64,000 nucleotides of DNA, from NCBI GenBank assembly GCA_910577645.1, contig CAJTOL010000003.1, positions 1 through 64,000 of the forward strand, in the 5' to 3' direction. A model generated the notes under the pieces. It was not told where the DNA came from, made no database searches, and worked only from the letters and a program-made list of their open reading frames with translations. The translations under genes were made by a program, and so were the position numbers. This DNA is from an uncultured Lachnospiraceae bacterium (lineage in GTDB: Bacteria > Bacillota > Clostridia > Lachnospirales > Lachnospiraceae). Numbering within the stretch: the first letter of the stretch is position 1; each line of letters opens with the position of its first letter. Below, piece by piece: positions 16,719 to 26,745 of the stretch.

Positions 16719-17885
16719 TTAAGGTGCTGTTATTAATAATGTCGCATAATCAATATAAAACGGGGTTCCAAACGGAATGAATTTGTAACTGCTGCCATAT
16801 TGAAGTTGAAAAACCTTAAATCCCATGTACCACCATCCCGTATAAGAAGAAACATCAAATCTTACAATCCCATAATATTCCGCTCCGGAAGCTCCCCCTA
16901 CATTTACATAATTACTCCAGTCTTTCAGTGCATACCCATTGGGGACTTGTGAATCATTGGAACATTTCACTGGTTGGATGCGCGTTGCGTGTTGAGGTTC
17001 TGCTGTCGGAGGGGCTTGTACCAAATAAATAACCGGGCTTACTCTTAAGGATTCCTGGTTTCCTATGGACATTTTTATCTCAAGAGTTCGGTAATTTGTT
17101 AGATTAATTTTCTTCTTAAACCAGACGGTTTCACAAAAATAAGATCCAGAACTCCCAACGATTACTTTTCCAGAGCTTGGGACATATCCAGCCTGTACAC
17201 ATCCAAAAGTCCATCTCATTTTCCATTCCGCAACGCCAACAAATCTTGCCAGAGTGTTTGAATTGCCGCTGCCTACGTTATGTAATTTAGCGGCTCCTAC
17301 AGCCATAGGGCCATAGGAGCCATTCCTAAAAAGGTCTTGGTTTACATTGACATCCACAAAATTTCCCGGTATTGGGTTAATAACGATGTTACCTATCATA
17401 CGTGCCCCATCACAATATACGGTTTGAGCATAGGCTTGTGGGGTGTAGGTTCCGCCATAGCCAAGGGGCATTGCGCCGGTAACATGCCCTCCATTCACCC
17501 AAGCCGTTTTTCCGGGATAAATATCACCAGCTACCGCCGTTCCCGCCGTCTGTCCTGCCAAACCATTCGCTGTTACTGTTCCGCCTCCATTGTGATACCC
17601 TGCCGGAATAGTGTAGCTTTGTCCGGCGTTCAATGTCTGGCCTGTTGCACCTCTGTTAGGCATAGCGCCCGTCCGGCGTATTTTAGCATCTTTATTATAA
17701 TACGTTTTTCCTTCCAGCACATGGGAGTCCGCTGCATCCCCTGTCAGCTCCAGAGTGCCTTCTATCGCTTCGTCATTACTGTCTAAAGTAACCGCAGTAA
17801 CGCCTTTCAGCACATCTCCCCGGGTCGCGGTAAGCTCATCGGAGGATGTTCCTCCTCCGCCTCCTGCATTGGTATACACTGCCAT
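16719..17885 (-). CDS. phage tail fibre protein
   Basis: A 388-residue protein beginning MAVYTNAGGGGGTSSDELTA. The N-terminal half is rich in Gly/Thr repeats (GATGQTLNAGQSYTIPAGYH, and later TGAMPLGYGGTY), the form seen in clostridial phage tail fibres and receptor-binding proteins; the C-terminal half is beta-rich and probably binds the host surface. It is encoded between baseplate-associated genes and the carbohydrate-binding protein. Confidence 0.72.
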   Translation of the reverse strand: MAVYTNAGGGGGTSSDELTATRGDVLKGVTAVTLDSNDEAIEGTLELTGDAADSHVLEGKTYYNKDAKIRRTGAMPNRGATGQTLNAGQSYTIPAGYHNGGGTVTANGLAGQTAGTAVAGDIYPGKTAWVNGGHVTGAMPLGYGGTYTPQAYAQTVYCDGARMIGNIVINPIPGNFVDVNVNQDLFRNGSYGPMAVGAAKLHNVGSGNSNTLARFVGVAEWKMRWTFGCVQAGYVPSSGKVIVGSSGSYFCETVWFKKKINLTNYRTLEIKMSIGNQESLRVSPVIYLVQAPPTAEPQHATRIQPVKCSNDSQVPNGYALKDWSNYVNVGGASGAEYYGIVRFDVSSYTGWWYMGFKVFQLQYGSSYKFIPFGTPFYIDYATLLITAP

Positions 17886-17900
17886 TTCTTATCACTCCTG

Positions 17901-18305
17901 TCACTCATTTAGATTCAATACCCTGATTTCTTCAATCTCTATATCCGTGGGCGGCGCTTTTGCTGCAACTAATATCAGCTTGCCCTGTTCTGTTTTCCCT
18001 CGGATGTTGGCCTTCTGGGCTGCCGGAATAGAATCGAATGTATAACCTATATATACGGTACTTCCCTTCCTTATAGATTCATGCTCAATCGTATAGGTTA
18101 ATCCATTCCATTCTCCTGTCAGAATCATCCGGCCTGGCAGAAGGATTCCGAGCGCCTGCTCTGCTTTCTGTTTGTTATAAATAGTATTATTAAATACCTG
18201 CTCCACCACCAGCCCCATATCATCCCCGTCAGCGTCCGTCTCCCTGTCCCACCTGGGTACATCTGCAGCAAATACAGGAGGAGATTTGATCTCGCAATTT
18301 TTCAT
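17901..18305 (-). CDS. phage tail-region protein, unknown
   Basis: A 134-residue protein, MKNCEIKSPPVFAADVPRWD and onward. No family is recognised with confidence. It lies between the tail-collar-like protein and the tail fibre gene and probably contributes to the distal tail. Beta-rich C-terminus (LILVAAKAPPTDIEIEEIRV). Confidence 0.55.
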   Translation of the reverse strand: MKNCEIKSPPVFAADVPRWDRETDADGDDMGLVVEQVFNNTIYNKQKAEQALGILLPGRMILTGEWNGLTYTIEHESIRKGSTVYIGYTFDSIPAAQKANIRGKTEQGKLILVAAKAPPTDIEIEEIRVLNLNE

Positions 18306-18323
18306 CTTTTAACTTCCTCCCTC

Positions 18324-18710
18324 CTAAAAAATCTCATCCATCTCAAAGCTTAAAGGAATATCCTCATCCTTGCCTTTTCTTCTGAAAGTCCGGTAAGCAA
18401 TCAGATCCCCTTCCGCATCATACAACCCCATTTCCGAGATTTCTTTTTCGGTCAATTCCCCTTTGTCCAGATAGCCTGTGTACCGGCAAGTAGTTTCTTC
18501 CGGGTAAACGTGGCCTGTGATTTCCTTCTTTAACAGCTCGTTATAAAGAGCTATTTCTGTGCCAAATGTTGCCTTCGGCGTTCCGTTTTCCAGAACCCCG
18601 CCATCTCCCCAGGCAATATGGGTAATAGGCGGCAAGGGAATATCCCCTGCATGTGCTTTACACAGCTTCTTTCTTCCCACTACCGTAATAACCCCTTTGG
18701 AAGCAGCCAT
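18324..18710 (-). CDS. phage tail-collar-fibre N-terminal-like protein
   Basis: 128 residues from MAASKGVITVVGRKKLCKAH; the start has GGATTGAGGATT upstream and avoids a long overlap with the gene before it. The segment ITHIAWGDGG and later ETTCRYTGYLDKGELTEKE resemble the N-terminal domain of phage tail-collar fibre proteins, which attach fibres to the baseplate. It follows the tail protein I gene, the usual order in P2-like phages. Confidence 0.7.
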   Translation of the reverse strand: MAASKGVITVVGRKKLCKAHAGDIPLPPITHIAWGDGGVLENGTPKATFGTEIALYNELLKKEITGHVYPEETTCRYTGYLDKGELTEKEISEMGLYDAEGDLIAYRTFRRKGKDEDIPLSFEMDEIF

Positions 18711-18727
18711 AATCCTCAATCCTTTCT

Positions 18728-19528
18728 TTACATAATCTCTCTTCCGCCGTTTAACTTCCGGCGGCCGGTTAATTTCCATGTTCCGTCCAGCTTATTTTCC
18801 GTGGTGATAATCAGATCTCCTATCTGTACTTTTTCTGTCGCCTCTGTTCTTACACCACATCTAACCGGGTACAAGTCAATAATTTTATTACTGTTATACC
18901 CAGTCAGCTTCTTACTGGCATCCAACTTCCATGTATTATCCAGCTTTAAAGCCTCCAAATTTCGCCTGGGCCAAAAATCTATCCGAAATTTTATCTCGTT
19001 TGTATATTGGATAGATATGGCAAACCCAATGATAATGCGAAAAATCAGAGCATCCAGCCATGATCTTACATTTTTCAAGGCATTTATCTGTACAGCAACC
19101 CGGGCGCCCTCCCCCAGCTTTATTTCCTGACTTTCCTCTATTGTGACAACAGCCCGGAAGTAGTACGGATCCGCTCCATATTCGTACCACTCCTCTATCT
19201 TTCCATCTGAATATATGGTTGCAAGATATTCTCTCAAAACCGACTTGGTACCTCCATGCATATACCATTCCAGGGTTTGTTTTATCAGCCCTTCCCGGAT
19301 TCTCCGTTCTGCTTGCGGATCGTAATATCTGGTTCTCAATTCCAGCGCCAGAGAATCTAAAATCTCATCCGGCAAGCTTGACAAATCTGCATATACCATA
19401 AGCTTATCCGCATACTCAAGCAGCTTTTTCATAGCAATTTGTACAGCGTATCCCATAGCCTGGGTTTTGGGACTTTGAAGAGCTTCCGGAAGCAGATCAT
19501 AAGGGTTGGAATTATATAACTCTTGCAT
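18728..19528 (-). CDS. phage tail protein I (P2 gpI-like)
   Basis: A 266-residue protein with the gpI hallmark region LPDEILDSLALELRTRYYD and RIREGLIKQTLEWYMHGGTK, followed by ADPYYFRAVV. gpI forms part of the baseplate wedge in contractile-tail phages. It overlaps the baseplate J gene by 17 bp, so the two are translated in tandem. Confidence 0.88.
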   Translation of the reverse strand: MQELYNSNPYDLLPEALQSPKTQAMGYAVQIAMKKLLEYADKLMVYADLSSLPDEILDSLALELRTRYYDPQAERRIREGLIKQTLEWYMHGGTKSVLREYLATIYSDGKIEEWYEYGADPYYFRAVVTIEESQEIKLGEGARVAVQINALKNVRSWLDALIFRIIIGFAISIQYTNEIKFRIDFWPRRNLEALKLDNTWKLDASKKLTGYNSNKIIDLYPVRCGVRTEATEKVQIGDLIITTENKLDGTWKLTGRRKLNGGREIM

Positions 19529-20684
19529 CTTTCAGCCCTCCATATTCCAATTTTACGGACTTTGCAACCGATATGCTGGCTGTATGGATTTCCTCAAACT
19601 CCGGCTTTTTTATAATGGCATAGCAGGCCCCGGCGTCAATCAACATATACATCAATTGGGACGGATTCACATCCCTCCCAATTACAGCACCCTGCCATTC
19701 CTGAAATTCCTGACACGCTAACTCTACCCGCTTTTTAATGTTGCTCTCATTATTCCGTTCAGAATCGGATATATAATATACTACCTCAATTTCGTACTCA
19801 TTTTCTTCCGGTGCCTTTACTTTCACCAGGTCTGTCAATGGCTTCCGGTTATCCTCGTCCAGATATTTCTGCAGCCCCTTTAACTGGCCTTCATCCGGTA
19901 TCTGCCCATGGTGATAAATGATATAAATATCCACTTCCCCTGGCTTTTCGGAGACTATATAGCAATCCTCAATAGCCTGACTGTAAGTCTGTATCCAGAA
20001 TCTATATGCATCCTCAGGGCCTGCCGTAGAGTATCCGGAAGGAGCCAGGTATACCCTGGAAGCCAGCTCATCATCACTCTCCTGGTCTGCGCCTCCGGAT
20101 GTATCTGACACATTGCTCACAGATTGAATATAATTAATGGGATCCACAAGTGTGGTTATTGTCCCGGCCGTATAGCCGTTTCCTGCTTCTCCTAAGGTCA
20201 GGCATACTGCCGGAAGCTCTATCTCGTTTCCACCTGGATCAATGGTTCCGGATTCCTCAGTGGCAAAAAAGAGTTCATTTACTTTTGCCCGAATTCCAAT
20301 GGGGATTGTAACTCCATAGTCCTGTTGCCTGGAAAGGGTAAATTTCAGAATAGTCCTGGCTGCTTTTGCCGGGTTTCTTTTCACTTTTTTCATTGCCGCC
20401 AGATTATCCAAAAAGCTTCCGGTACTGTACTTTAGCAAATTACACTTTCCGGCCCGATCCAGATACTGGAATCCCTGATAAATCATTACCGCACAGCTGT
20501 AGAGCTGCAGCCGTTCCGGCGCCGCCGCAGGAAGCGCAGACTCTTCTCCCGTTAATTCCCGGTACTTTTCCTCATAATTTCGGATAATCTCTCCCAGAAA
20601 ATCATGAAATGAAAGACTGTCAATAAAACTTACTTCCGGATATTTCTCTAATTCTCCACGCATCCTATCAAACCTTCTTTCCAA
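19512..20684 (-). CDS. baseplate J family protein
   Basis: A 390-residue baseplate wedge protein. The central region with SGGADQESDDELASRVYLAP is typical of the gpJ family, as are the flanking strands GNGYTAGTITTLVDPINYI and VDIYIIYHHGQIPDEGQL. It forms the baseplate with gpW, gpI and gpV. It overlaps the preceding gp25/gpW-like gene by 17 bp. Confidence 0.93.
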   Translation of the reverse strand: MERRFDRMRGELEKYPEVSFIDSLSFHDFLGEIIRNYEEKYRELTGEESALPAAAPERLQLYSCAVMIYQGFQYLDRAGKCNLLKYSTGSFLDNLAAMKKVKRNPAKAARTILKFTLSRQQDYGVTIPIGIRAKVNELFFATEESGTIDPGGNEIELPAVCLTLGEAGNGYTAGTITTLVDPINYIQSVSNVSDTSGGADQESDDELASRVYLAPSGYSTAGPEDAYRFWIQTYSQAIEDCYIVSEKPGEVDIYIIYHHGQIPDEGQLKGLQKYLDEDNRKPLTDLVKVKAPEENEYEIEVVYYISDSERNNESNIKKRVELACQEFQEWQGAVIGRDVNPSQLMYMLIDAGACYAIIKKPEFEEIHTASISVAKSVKLEYGGLKDARVI

Positions 20685-20961
20685 AAATAATATGGGGTAT
20701 CATAATGCCGGTTTCTGAGTATGAAAACGTAACCTCCAAAATCTCTGCTCTGGGTTCGTATTTTGCAACCTTATCCTCCAGTTCAACAATAAACAGCGCT
20801 TCTGCCGTCTCCGGCAATTGATCCAGACACTCCCATGAAATTCCCAATTCCCGATCAGCCGGCTGGGTACCGGCCCGAATGTTTAGCAGCGTTCTCAAGC
20901 AACGCATGATATCCTCAGCTTCTGAACAATCAGAAGCCCATTTCATAGAATAGTTAACCAT
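20668..20961 (-). CDS. baseplate protein, gpW/gp25-like
   Basis: A 97-residue protein. The pattern EDIMRCLRTLLNIRAGT followed by PADRELGISWECLDQ is that of the gp25/gpW lysozyme-like baseplate component. It is placed, as usual, immediately before gpJ. Confidence 0.8.
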   Translation of the reverse strand: MVNYSMKWASDCSEAEDIMRCLRTLLNIRAGTQPADRELGISWECLDQLPETAEALFIVELEDKVAKYEPRAEILEVTFSYSETGIMIPHIIFGKKV

Positions 20962-20970
20962 ACGATTCTC

Positions 20971-21366
20971 CTAATAATATTCCTGAAGTGTCAAATTCGC
21001 CGTTGCTTTTAAAAGCTCTCCCCCAGAAAGGATGGTATTTCTCGCCTCAGAGCTTTTTGTAATGACCCATCTGTTTTTTCCAATCTTCCGACGGCCGATT
21101 ACCAAAAATTCTGCCTGCCCGCTTTCAACCAACCCTTCTATCATCTCCAACAGTTTTGCAGGCCTGATTCCTAAAGTAGCGTCCAGAATTATCTCCATTG
21201 TAATTGTCTGCAAATTAGGGCCCTGGAAATATGGAAGCGGCTTCTCTCCCATACGCTCCATAGTTCCCCAACTCCCGGTTACTTCCCGTTTCATATTACG
21301 AAACGTCAACATCTGGTTATCGCTTATCCGGAATATTAATGACGTTCCAAATGCGCCTATCTTCAT
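20971..21366 (-). CDS. phage tail protein (gpU-like)
   Basis: A 131-residue protein beginning MKIGAFGTSLIFRISDNQ and containing KPLPYFQGPNLQTITMEIIL, features of the P2 gpU tail-terminator/baseplate proteins. Adjacent to gpV-like gene, whose stop it touches. Confidence 0.75.
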   Translation of the reverse strand: MKIGAFGTSLIFRISDNQMLTFRNMKREVTGSWGTMERMGEKPLPYFQGPNLQTITMEIILDATLGIRPAKLLEMIEGLVESGQAEFLVIGRRKIGKNRWVITKSSEARNTILSGGELLKATANLTLQEYY

Positions 21367-21782
21367 TAATGCTGTGCCTCCAATTTGCGAATCCTCTGTT
21401 CCATCCCTATTATTTGAGACAGTGTTATACTGCCTGCCTCCCCTGAAAAGAGAATTTCAGGAACTTCTATCACAAGTGTATTCTCTTTCTTTTTCAGCGC
21501 TATATTTTCAGAAATGCGTTTATACCACTCCTTAGCCTCTGGCCTGTTCTCGTCATTCCAATATTTTCCCAGGATTACCCCAGAGCTTATGTCATTGCTT
21601 AAATGGAGCACCAAAACCATATCATTCACTTTTGGAATATAATATTCCCCGCCAAAAGCAAGAAACGGAAAATCTTCCGTCACCATTTTATCCCTGTCCT
21701 GATATGTTATTTTAGCGCTTCCATCTTCCGCGTTTATGCTGGAAATAAAGCCGATTCGAATAATGTCATCCATTTTTATCAC
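21366..21782 (-). CDS. baseplate spike/assembly protein (gpV-like)
   Basis: A 138-residue protein. Residues 5-75, RIGFISSINAEDGSAKITYQ and VNDMVLVLHLSNDISSGVIL, form the OB-fold of the gpV/gp5 spike base. The C-terminal part holds a short helical tail rather than a long beta-helix, so the spike tip may be small or supplied by another protein. Overlaps the gpD-like gene by 4 bp. Confidence 0.78.
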   Translation of the reverse strand: MIKMDDIIRIGFISSINAEDGSAKITYQDRDKMVTEDFPFLAFGGEYYIPKVNDMVLVLHLSNDISSGVILGKYWNDENRPEAKEWYKRISENIALKKKENTLVIEVPEILFSGEAGSITLSQIIGMEQRIRKLEAQH

Positions 21783-23005
21783 TCCTTAGGAACCGTAAGC
21801 TGAGTACCGGGAAAAATCCAGTATCCGCTGGAGGAACTGCTCTTCCCTCGTTTCTTTGCCGCCTGTTCAATTACTTCCCGGTTTGAATCATATAAAACCA
21901 GATATTTGGCTGCATCTCCATAAAACTGTTTCGCCAATTCCCATAATGTATCCCCAGATTTCACCTCATAAATATCTCCGGCCTGCTGGTTCTCCCCGGC
22001 TCCTTCTGTTTCCCCGTTATTTTCTGCGACCCTCCATCCGGTAATCTGCATAGAATAATCTTTCCGGTTAATCTGGTGGATTACTTTCCCCACCTGATAC
22101 CGCCCATCCAGATTTCCCAACCCTTCTATTTTGATGATGTCTGAAGCGTGGATATCCATTCTGGGATGAATGGTAAAAGAGACTGTGGTTTCCTTCCGGT
22201 TGGCGTTTCTAAGGGCATTTAATGCAATTCTTTCCGCATCTGCAGGACTGTCTGCTTTTTCAGTTGTGTTATATAACCGGCCTTCTTTTCCCACCATAAT
22301 TTCCACCACTTCTTTAGACTTGGGGTTTGTATAGCTGACCTTAGCTCCTGTATAAGTTCCTAACATAGTGCTTTTGTAAGACCATTTCCGGATTTCTTCC
22401 TTTTTGATTGTGATTTTGGCATCTGCCGCCTCATATTTGGCGTATTCAAAGAGCACGATCTTACCTGAATACAGTTTCAAGCCAAATCCATATTTTTCCG
22501 CAGTCCGTTTTAAAAATTCTGCATCTGTTTGCTGGCTCTGCTCTGTTTTTAAAATAGGTATATCACTCCCATCAAACAAAAGCTCCAAGCCGTATTTTCC
22601 CGCTACCTCAGCGCCTATCTGAGACAGTGTAACTTCCTTCCACGTTTTAGAGCGCTTAGTTTCCTTAAAATCCAGGTTCAGGGGAGCGGATATGCCATTC
22701 ATGGTAATGGTATCAGGAGGGCCGGAGAAACTATAGTCATCTACCATAAATTCCCCACAAGATACCATTGCAGCGCTCCCTGGAGATTCCCAGTCATATA
22801 ACCCAATACTCGGACTTAGCCTGTCTTCTTTTTGGGGAACCCAATCCGACACCCATTTCCCATCCCTGTCCATAAGCGTTATTGAGATCGTATCTGATTC
22901 ATCAATAGCATCCGTATAATTAGCTGAACTCAAATATGGGGTAATCTCCTTGGTTGCATTTACCCCATTGTAAACAAGTTCAAGGACATATTTTCTTGGT
23001 TCCAT
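21779..23005 (-). CDS. phage late control gene D protein (tail hub) with C-terminal LysM
   Basis: A 408-residue hub protein. The gpD/gp27-like core spans about residues 1-320 (ITLMDRDGKWVSDW, and FLKRTAEKYGFGLKLYSGKI). A LysM module occupies about 343-408, starting YEVKSGDTLWELAKQFYGDA and ending PGTQLTVPKE. The LysM could hold the hub against peptidoglycan; the fusion occurs in clostridial myophages. It follows the small LysM-type gpX gene. Confidence 0.85.
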   Translation of the reverse strand: MEPRKYVLELVYNGVNATKEITPYLSSANYTDAIDESDTISITLMDRDGKWVSDWVPQKEDRLSPSIGLYDWESPGSAAMVSCGEFMVDDYSFSGPPDTITMNGISAPLNLDFKETKRSKTWKEVTLSQIGAEVAGKYGLELLFDGSDIPILKTEQSQQTDAEFLKRTAEKYGFGLKLYSGKIVLFEYAKYEAADAKITIKKEEIRKWSYKSTMLGTYTGAKVSYTNPKSKEVVEIMVGKEGRLYNTTEKADSPADAERIALNALRNANRKETTVSFTIHPRMDIHASDIIKIEGLGNLDGRYQVGKVIHQINRKDYSMQITGWRVAENNGETEGAGENQQAGDIYEVKSGDTLWELAKQFYGDAAKYLVLYDSNREVIEQAAKKRGKSSSSSGYWIFPGTQLTVPKE

Positions 23006-23008
23006 GTT

Positions 23009-23209
23009 CTATCGCCTCCATATAGGAAGATTTTCCTGCCTGTCCGGAGGTTTATCCGGAATTAAAACCTCTATCCCAGCAGGAAATACAAGATAGTCTA
23101 ATAAAGAAAAATTCTTCTGCATCAAAATATCCAGGTATTTTTCGTTTCCATAGACCTTCTTTGCAATCATATCCCAGGTATCCCCCTGAATTGTGATATA
23201 AGACTTCAT
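23009..23209 (-). CDS. tail protein X (LysM-like)
   Basis: A 66-residue protein, MKSYITIQGDTWDMIAKKVY and onward, a single LysM-like gpX domain ending EVLIPDKP. gpX links the tape measure/hub assembly. Overlaps the tape measure gene by 4 bp. Confidence 0.85.
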   Translation of the reverse strand: MKSYITIQGDTWDMIAKKVYGNEKYLDILMQKNFSLLDYLVFPAGIEVLIPDKPPDRQENLPIWRR

Positions 23210-26200
23210 AAGCTGCTTCTGGCCCTTTCATAAGAATATCGTTCCATCCACTCTGTAAATTGCTCATAAGATGCCTGGACAGCCCCCTCTACCTCCTGTC
23301 TGTCAGCGCTTCCGTAAACATTTATAACAGGAGAATATACAGGAGCAATCGGCTGAGCTCCGGCTTTCCCTTCCGCCAAACCGGCATTTCCCTGAGTCAA
23401 TGCCTCATATGTGGTGCTGTAATTATTCTGCTCATAGGCGCCTAACAGGCGTCCTGTCTCTTCCCACAAAGATAAGGACCGCTCTGAGCGATTAATGGGA
23501 ATTGCCATTTCCGGCCCATCTTCCGCAAAATAAGAAAGAGTTGGATCCCGGATTAAACCGCCTTCCGCATAGTGAGCCGGAGTTCCGCCGGAAAATTTTT
23601 GTTTTACTTTGGATGCAAGTTCGGATCCTCCGTTTAAGATAATCTCTCCCACACCCATATTAAAATTAATCTTTCCCGAAATCGTAATCTGGTCAAATCT
23701 ATTCTGAAGGGTCTCCTCCGCCCTGTCTCCCAGGCGGTTGGAAGCTTCTACAAGGGCCGGTGAATTTGCATCAATAGCAGCCGCCACTTCTTCCGGAATC
23801 GCATAACCATTCTCCCTTGCCTGGTTTAATGCTTCCTGAAACTCAGGATTATCTGCCGCAGACAATGCCATCAGCTGCCAGATTGCATCCTGATTTCCTG
23901 CAATAGCTCCAATCAAAGAGGCATCTGCTAATCCGTCAGCCACCTCCTGAGGGATTTCTTTTCCCGCCTCCAGATACTCCTGGGCCGCGGCCTGAAGCTT
24001 TCCATAGTCTACTTCCATTCCGTCCCACAGCTGGGCTATCGCATCTCTGGTAGCCTGATCCATCTGGTCGATTCCCATATCCTTTAAAATCAGGTTGGGA
24101 TCCCATGCAAGAATCCCGTTCCCTTCAGCCATCATGGTGTCAATCGCTTTTTGTAAGGCGGTATCTGTCCCGGCATCAATTCCCGGAAGAAACAATTGAA
24201 ACATTTCATCATATTGGCGGTTTATCGTATCAGAAGACCACTGCAGCCCTTTTGCCCGGTTCATCATCTGCTGGGTCTGGTACTGCTGCATAATCTCAGC
24301 CTGTTCCTTATCATACTCTTCTTTACTTATTTTTCCTTCAGAATATCTAAGTCCCGAAGCTGCAAGGGCATAATCTGTCGCCTGTCCCAATTCTGCTTCC
24401 TGGGCCGCCAGCTCTTCCTTTACCTGAGCCTGAGTATTCTTAAATGTCTCTGCATCAAGGTCCCCTCCAGATGCCCCTTCCCCTAAACGCTTTAATTTGG
24501 CGTCAAACTCGGCCTGGGCAACCTTCTGGGTAATTTCAGACATTTTCCTTTGAATTTCTTGAATCGTTTCCGCTTCGTCAATATCAATCACACCATCTTC
24601 CAAAGCGGCGCTGTAAACATCCCCCAGTTCCTTTCCCAACGCGGCCAGTTCTGCATTTAACTCTTCATAAACCTCGTTAAATCCGGTTATCAGGCTGTTT
24701 CCTACCTGACTTTCCCCAAACAAAGCCTGAACGCTGATAGTAGCGGTATACTGAGCCTGCTCCACAATATCAATCGATCCTCTGACCATGGAGTCTATCG
24801 CATCCGCATACTCCTGTTGATCCCCTTCACTAAGTTCAAACCCCATGCCGATTTTCCAGTTTAAACGATCCAGGTTTTTGTCAGCCTCAAAAAAATCTTC
24901 TGACAGCTCTTTAATCTTCCCCAGTTCTTCAATAGCCTGGGAAGCTTTTTCCATGTTTTTATTGGCAACTATGGCCTTGGCTGTTTCATCCAGTTCTTCC
25001 ATAGATAAAGAAATCTTGCCAAAATGTCTTGCCAGATTTGCCCCGGCTGCATCCCGATTTGCTTTTTTGATAGCAGTGCTGATGCCGACTATTCCCCCGA
25101 CAGCCACACCGGCTGCCGCTACCGGCCAGGCTCCTATCATCCCGGCCAGGCTTCCTACTGTCCGGATTAAAGACGTTGCCCCTTCTGCCGCTTTAAATGT
25201 CAAAAGGGCTGAACCAATACCGGAAATGGAACCGGCTAGGATGTCCGGGTGTTGCAAGAACCATCCGCCGGCAGCAAGCAGGGGCTCCAGTGCCGACTTT
25301 ACAAATTCACCAAATTCTTTTCCGACTCTTCGAATTGTCGGCATCTGCTCAGTTAAATTTCCAAGGAAATCCGATTCTGTAAAATCATTTAGAAGCTTGG
25401 AAGCCCCCTGAACCCCTTCCCGCAAGATACCATTAAAGGTTTGATAGATTCCAATACCGGCTCCTTCGGCAGCGCTTTGCAGGAGGGTAAAATCTCCGGC
25501 CAGGTTATCAATCCGGGTTTCCGCCATCCTCTCGGCGGCTCCTGCGGAATTCTCTATGGATTCTGTCAGCTTTTCAAAGTCTTCAGGGGCCGCATTGGCA
25601 ATGGCTAAAAGGCCGGACATTGCCTCCTGTCCGGCTAAAGATGCCGCTACGCTGGCCTGCTCTGCTGTAGACAAACCGTCAAATCCGCTTCTGATGTCCA
25701 CCATGATTTCTCTAAAGGACTTCATATTTCCGTCAGAGTCCGTTATCGATAATCCCAGCTTTTCCATTGCTCCCTGTACCTCGCTGGTAGGTTTGGTAAG
25801 CCGGGACATAATGGATCTTAAAGCCGTTCCGGATTGGCTTCCCTTGATTCCCGCGTTTGCCATCAGCCCAATGGCTACAGCCATATCCTGGATACTGAAT
25901 TTTAAAGCTCCGGCAACGGGAGCCACGTATTTAAAAGTCTCCCCCATCATTCCCACGTTGGTATTGGAATTGCTGGAAGCCTGGGCCAGCACATCAGAAA
26001 ACACTGCCGCATCTTCTGCCGTCAGCCCAAAGGCTGTCAGGGCATCTGTTACAATATCCGACACCGCCCCCAGATCTTCTCCGCTGGCGGCTGCCAGAGA
26101 AAGGATAGCCGGAAGGCCGGCTGTCATCTGATCCGCCTTCCATCCGGCCATAGCCATATATTCCAGCCCTTTTCCGGCTTCAGCGGCGGAAAACTGGGTG

Positions 26201-26556
26201 GTGCGCCCCATTTCCTGGGCAACTTCATCCAATTTCCGCATCTCCCCGGCAGTGGCATTGGATATGGACTGAACTACTGACATCTGTTTTTCATATCCCA
26301 TCCCCACCGCTGTGGAGGCAGACAGAATGGCTGTTCCGCCCAAAGCCGCCGCCTTAGAGGCCTGGGCAACCATGGCAAACGTCTTATCAGAAAAACTGCC
26401 AAGCTGTTCAATTCCGCCTACCGTACTCCCCTGGCGTTTTTGCTGATAGTAAAGTCCCTGTAATTCCCTTTTTGCCTTTCCGATTGTCCCTTCAAAGGAA
26501 TTATCCAACTTTCCCGAAATGACGATCTGTGTTTCATATGCGCCTTTTTTTGCCAC
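23206..26556 (-). CDS. phage tail tape measure protein
   Basis: A 1116-residue protein starting at GTG. The N-terminal half carries the tape measure core (VAQEMGRTTQFSAAEAGKGL, then AMAGWKADQM), with hydrophobic segments in the middle (about 435-500: LTFKAAEGATSLIRTVGSLA), a long helical region and a C-terminal GGLIRDPTLSYFAEDGPEMA loop characteristic of clostridial tape measures. It sets tail length and passes DNA into the cell. Its start is inside the frameshift extension of the tail assembly chaperone. Confidence 0.93.
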   Translation of the reverse strand: MAKKGAYETQIVISGKLDNSFEGTIGKAKRELQGLYYQQKRQGSTVGGIEQLGSFSDKTFAMVAQASKAAALGGTAILSASTAVGMGYEKQMSVVQSISNATAGEMRKLDEVAQEMGRTTQFSAAEAGKGLEYMAMAGWKADQMTAGLPAILSLAAASGEDLGAVSDIVTDALTAFGLTAEDAAVFSDVLAQASSNSNTNVGMMGETFKYVAPVAGALKFSIQDMAVAIGLMANAGIKGSQSGTALRSIMSRLTKPTSEVQGAMEKLGLSITDSDGNMKSFREIMVDIRSGFDGLSTAEQASVAASLAGQEAMSGLLAIANAAPEDFEKLTESIENSAGAAERMAETRIDNLAGDFTLLQSAAEGAGIGIYQTFNGILREGVQGASKLLNDFTESDFLGNLTEQMPTIRRVGKEFGEFVKSALEPLLAAGGWFLQHPDILAGSISGIGSALLTFKAAEGATSLIRTVGSLAGMIGAWPVAAAGVAVGGIVGISTAIKKANRDAAGANLARHFGKISLSMEELDETAKAIVANKNMEKASQAIEELGKIKELSEDFFEADKNLDRLNWKIGMGFELSEGDQQEYADAIDSMVRGSIDIVEQAQYTATISVQALFGESQVGNSLITGFNEVYEELNAELAALGKELGDVYSAALEDGVIDIDEAETIQEIQRKMSEITQKVAQAEFDAKLKRLGEGASGGDLDAETFKNTQAQVKEELAAQEAELGQATDYALAASGLRYSEGKISKEEYDKEQAEIMQQYQTQQMMNRAKGLQWSSDTINRQYDEMFQLFLPGIDAGTDTALQKAIDTMMAEGNGILAWDPNLILKDMGIDQMDQATRDAIAQLWDGMEVDYGKLQAAAQEYLEAGKEIPQEVADGLADASLIGAIAGNQDAIWQLMALSAADNPEFQEALNQARENGYAIPEEVAAAIDANSPALVEASNRLGDRAEETLQNRFDQITISGKINFNMGVGEIILNGGSELASKVKQKFSGGTPAHYAEGGLIRDPTLSYFAEDGPEMAIPINRSERSLSLWEETGRLLGAYEQNNYSTTYEALTQGNAGLAEGKAGAQPIAPVYSPVINVYGSADRQEVEGAVQASYEQFTEWMERYSYERARSSL

Positions 26557-26745
26557 GCCTTAACGCCTCCTGCCTTGCCTTATTTTCCTCGCTGATGGTT
26601 TCTGCAATCTCCGCGATCTCCTGCCACAGCCTGGTTAATTTCAAAGAATAAAAATAAGGAAGACCTGTATGACTGTACTTTGCAGCACAGATACAATTCT
26701 TCCTTATCTGCTTTATATCATGGAGGCCGTTTATTCGGACAGATA
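26534..26745 (-). CDS. tail assembly chaperone frameshift extension (gpE'-like)
   Basis: The minus-1 frame after the slippery heptamer is open for 70 codons: LSVRINGLHDIKQIRKNC and onward, with SLKLTRLWQEIAEIAETISE and ending ALRRGKKRRI with TGA at 26534-26536. It has no start codon with a ribosome site. Its position between gpE and tape measure, minus-1 frame and basic helical C-terminus match the E+E' extension of P2-type phages. It overlaps the tape measure start by 23 bp. Confidence 0.75.
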